A model generated the notes under the pieces. That model had not been told where the DNA came from. It worked only from the letters and a program-made list of their open reading frames with translations, and searched no databases. From Flagellimonas okinawensis (GTDB lineage Bacteria; Bacteroidota; Bacteroidia; Flavobacteriales; Flavobacteriaceae), in the NCBI RefSeq assembly GCF_029194005.1, contig NZ_JARFVA010000003.1, forward strand, positions 434,001 through 498,000: DNA of 64,000 bases, written 5' to 3'. Both the position numbers and the translations under genes were made by a program. The first letter of the stretch is position 1, and every line of letters starts with the position of its first letter. Positions 61,752-64,000 of this stretch are shown here, one piece after another.

Positions 61752-64000
61752 ATGTTTTCAAAAATTATAAACTTTAGTATAAAGAACAAGTTCATTGTTC
61801 TTCTATTTACAACGTTTATAGCCTTAATCGGTTTATACTCGTTATCACAAATACCTATCGGGGCAGTTCCCGATGTAACCAACAACCAAGTGCAGGTGTT
61901 AACAACCTCGAACCGACTATCCACACAGGATATGGAAAAGTTCGTCACCTACCCTGTGGAACTCGAAATGGCCAACCTTCCCGGCGTTAAGGAAATCCGC
62001 TCGGTGTCCAAGTTTGGGCTATCGGTGGTCACCATTGTTTTCGAGGACGATATGGGAACCTACCTGCCCCGGCAACTTATCGCTGAAAAAATAAAATCTG
62101 CATCCAGTCGTATACCTGAAGGGTTTGGCAGCCCCGAAATGGGCCCCATTACTACGGGCTTGGGTGAAATCTATCAATATATATTGGATGTAGAGCCTGA
62201 ATATAAAGACCAATATTCCTCCACAGAGCTTCGTACCATCCAAGATTGGATCGTAAAACGTCAGCTCTCGGGTATTCCCGGCGTGGTGGAAGTAAATACG
62301 TGGGGAGGACATCTTAAACAATATGAAGTTGCCATCGAGACCCAAAAACTCAATGCTCTGAACATTACCGCCAGGGAAGTGTTCACCGCATTGGAAATGA
62401 ACAATAGTGTATCCGGTGGTGGTTATATCGAAAAAGTAAACCAAGCCTATTTTATCCGTGGAGAAGGTTTGGTCAGCAATCTTAAAGACATTGAAAATAT
62501 AGTGGTAACCAACAGAAATGGTATTCCCATCTATATTAAGGATGTGGCCAAGGTTGGTTTCGGAAGCGCTCCCCGATTTGGTGCCATTACAGGAAATGGA
62601 GAAGGCGAAAAAGTGCTTGGCCAGATCATGATGCTCAAGGATGCCGATTCCAAAAGGGTAATCGAGGCCGTTAAGGAACGAGTGGCCTCCATTTCCAAAT
62701 CGCTTCCGGAAGGGGTGTATATCAACCCATTTCTGGACCGTAGCGAACTTATCGGAAGAACAACCTTTACCGTCACAGAAAACTTGGTCCTAGGTTGTTT
62801 GATCGTGATTTTCGTGGTGGTACTGCTTTTGGGCAATTGGCGTTCAGGCCTTGTTGTAGCATCGGTAATCCCACTCTGTTTGCTTTTTGCGCTAACTTTA
62901 ATGAACATTTTCGGGGTAGATGCCAACTTGTTGAGCCTTGGAGCCATCGACTTTGGAATTATTATAGATGGAGCGGTGATCATCGTGGAATACATTGCAT
63001 TCCAAATAACCCGAAAAAAAGCGGAATTGGCCAATTTGGGAAAAGCTGAAACACAATCCGTCAAGGATAGTATCACCTTACAAGGTGCAACCAAAATGAT
63101 GAACTCCGCCGTTTTTGGCCAGCTCATTATTCTCATTGTTTTTATCCCCATCCTATCGCTTAGCGGTGTGGAAGGCAAAATGTTCAAACCCATGGCACTG
63201 ACTTTCAGTTTTGCCTTGTTGGGAGCTGTTCTTTTATGTTTCACTTATGTTCCTGTAGCTTCGGCGCTCTTCTTAAAGCCATCGAAAGAATCTGAAAAAA
63301 GCATATCGACCCGATTGGTCAACTGGATCAACAAACAATATGAGCCTGTTATCGAGTGGGCCATGAAAAGCAAAAAGCTGGTGCTTTCCATTGCGGCTGC
63401 TTTGTTGATTGGAGCTGTCTTATTGTTCTCTTCCATGGGGGGTGAATTTGTACCTACCTTGGATGAAGGGGATTTTGTGATTCAGCCCGTGTTGAAGACC
63501 GGAACATCTTTGGCCAAGACCGTGGAAACGACCACAAAGATTGAACAAATATTGTTGGACGAGTTCCCAGAAGTAAAACAGGTTGTGAGCCGTATCGGTG
63601 CAGCTGAAGTACCCACGGACCCCATGTCCATGGAGGAAAGCGACGTGATTATTGCATTAAAACCGAAAGATGAATGGGTCTCCGCTGAAAGCAAGGACGA
63701 GTTAGCCGATAAGTTCAAAGAAGCCTTGTCTGTGATTCCCGGAATGGAGGTAGAATTTACCCAACCCATTGAAATGCGTTTCAATGAACTGATTACCGGA
63801 GTAAGAGCAGATATCGCCATCAAAATCTTTGGTGAGAACCTGGAAACATTGAACCGAAAGGCAAACGAGATCAAAGACCTTATCCAAGATGTAGAAGGAG
63901 CATCCGATATTATCGTTGAGAAAGTTGAAGGGCTTCCACAGATGAACGTTTCCTTTGACCGTGCCAAAATTGCCCGGCACGGGCTAAACATAGCCGACCT
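61752..64000 (+). CDS. CusA/CzcA-family heavy-metal RND efflux pump, 3' partial
   Basis: ATG at 61752 and an open frame to the right edge (749 codons seen). N-terminus MFSKIINFSIKNKFIVLLFT, then IPIGAVPDVTNNQVQVLT and TM4 SLGAIDFGIIIDGAVIIVE with the single Asp pattern of the heavy-metal (HME) branch, and FMGGEFVPTLDEGDF-like region. Exports monovalent or divalent metal ions with proton energy. Preceded by a His-rich small gene. Confidence 0.92.
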   Translation, partial: MFSKIINFSIKNKFIVLLFTTFIALIGLYSLSQIPIGAVPDVTNNQVQVLTTSNRLSTQDMEKFVTYPVELEMANLPGVKEIRSVSKFGLSVVTIVFEDDMGTYLPRQLIAEKIKSASSRIPEGFGSPEMGPITTGLGEIYQYILDVEPEYKDQYSSTELRTIQDWIVKRQLSGIPGVVEVNTWGGHLKQYEVAIETQKLNALNITAREVFTALEMNNSVSGGGYIEKVNQAYFIRGEGLVSNLKDIENIVVTNRNGIPIYIKDVAKVGFGSAPRFGAITGNGEGEKVLGQIMMLKDADSKRVIEAVKERVASISKSLPEGVYINPFLDRSELIGRTTFTVTENLVLGCLIVIFVVVLLLGNWRSGLVVASVIPLCLLFALTLMNIFGVDANLLSLGAIDFGIIIDGAVIIVEYIAFQITRKKAELANLGKAETQSVKDSITLQGATKMMNSAVFGQLIILIVFIPILSLSGVEGKMFKPMALTFSFALLGAVLLCFTYVPVASALFLKPSKESEKSISTRLVNWINKQYEPVIEWAMKSKKLVLSIAAALLIGAVLLFSSMGGEFVPTLDEGDFVIQPVLKTGTSLAKTVETTTKIEQILLDEFPEVKQVVSRIGAAEVPTDPMSMEESDVIIALKPKDEWVSAESKDELADKFKEALSVIPGMEVEFTQPIEMRFNELITGVRADIAIKIFGENLETLNRKANEIKDLIQDVEGASDIIVEKVEGLPQMNVSFDRAKIARHGLNIAD

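Noticed and set aside
62531..63991. Long minus-strand ORFs opposite the CusA gene
   Set aside because: They are antisense shadows of a strongly recognisable RND reading frame that continues to the window edge.

Overview
The window looks like a chromosomal segment of a marine Flavobacteriaceae (Bacteroidota). The evidence is a SusC/SusD pair, many lipoproteins and TonB-type functions, promoters with the Bacteroidota -7 box TAnnTTTG, FeoAB with a Cys-rich partner, DUF4097/DUF6090 proteins and moderate GC. There is no integrase, transposase, CRISPR array or rRNA. Two blocks stand out.

Block 1 (about 2.2-23.6 kb, almost all on the minus strand) is a sulfide / sulfane-sulfur detoxification region. 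It holds a three-cysteine sulfide:quinone reductase, a second type II (human SQOR-like) sulfide:quinone reductase and cytochrome bd oxidase (cydAB). It also holds a CstB-like persulfide dioxygenase/sulfurtransferase, two rhodaneses, a diheme DUF3365 protein and an HMA-domain protein. Transport genes are a SulP permease, a split YeeE/YedE transporter and an RND tripartite pump; there are also DUF2892 proteins, a DUF2202 ferritin-like lipoprotein and a Crp/Fnr regulator. Eight intergenic copies of a palindrome, GTAAC-N4-GTTAC, stand in front of these transcription units. In every case the -7 box position begins exactly 22 nt after the palindrome; at seven of the nine promoters so positioned the box matches TAnnTTTG at five or six of its six fixed bases (five perfect). 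One copy (16546-16559) has a box on both sides, so it can serve two divergent genes. This implies one class-II-activated regulon, with the local Crp/Fnr protein (22936-23568) as the obvious candidate activator.

Block 2 (about 23.7-39.4 kb) looks like a SusCD-linked organophosphorus utilisation locus. A tightly packed seven-gene minus-strand operon encodes SusC, SusD, a PA14-bearing alkaline-phosphatase-superfamily lipoprotein, a secreted metallo-beta-lactamase-fold protein, a cytoplasmic class III PLP enzyme, a secreted metallophosphatase and a second secreted alkaline-phosphatase-superfamily hydrolase, followed by a terminator. Divergent from it is an XRE-cupin regulator, and convergent with that is an operon for a DUF5690 MFS carrier, a TIGR03364-type FAD amine oxidase and a PhnX-like phosphonatase. 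Together they suggest import of a phosphorus-containing glycoconjugate or lipid head group, periplasmic trimming, and cytoplasmic conversion of an aminophosphonate via phosphonoacetaldehyde.

The remainder is mostly housekeeping. It includes an RluA-type pseudouridine synthase (5' partial), tRNA-Arg(CCT), a sodium:solute symporter, a LytS/LytTR two-component system, YceI, a small PepSY-like membrane protein, tRNA-Asn(GTT), RseP, SCO1 and FeoA-FeoB-FeoB-associated protein. An ECF sigma / anti-sigma / twin DUF4097 operon is flanked and interrupted by two copies of an intergenic inverted repeat. Then come DUF423, DUF2141, DUF6090, an SDR, a VPS10/BNR-repeat secreted protein, a GH13 lipoprotein and the start of a CusA-type heavy-metal RND pump that runs off the right edge. 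All functional names come from reading motifs and neighbourhood by eye; no database search was run.
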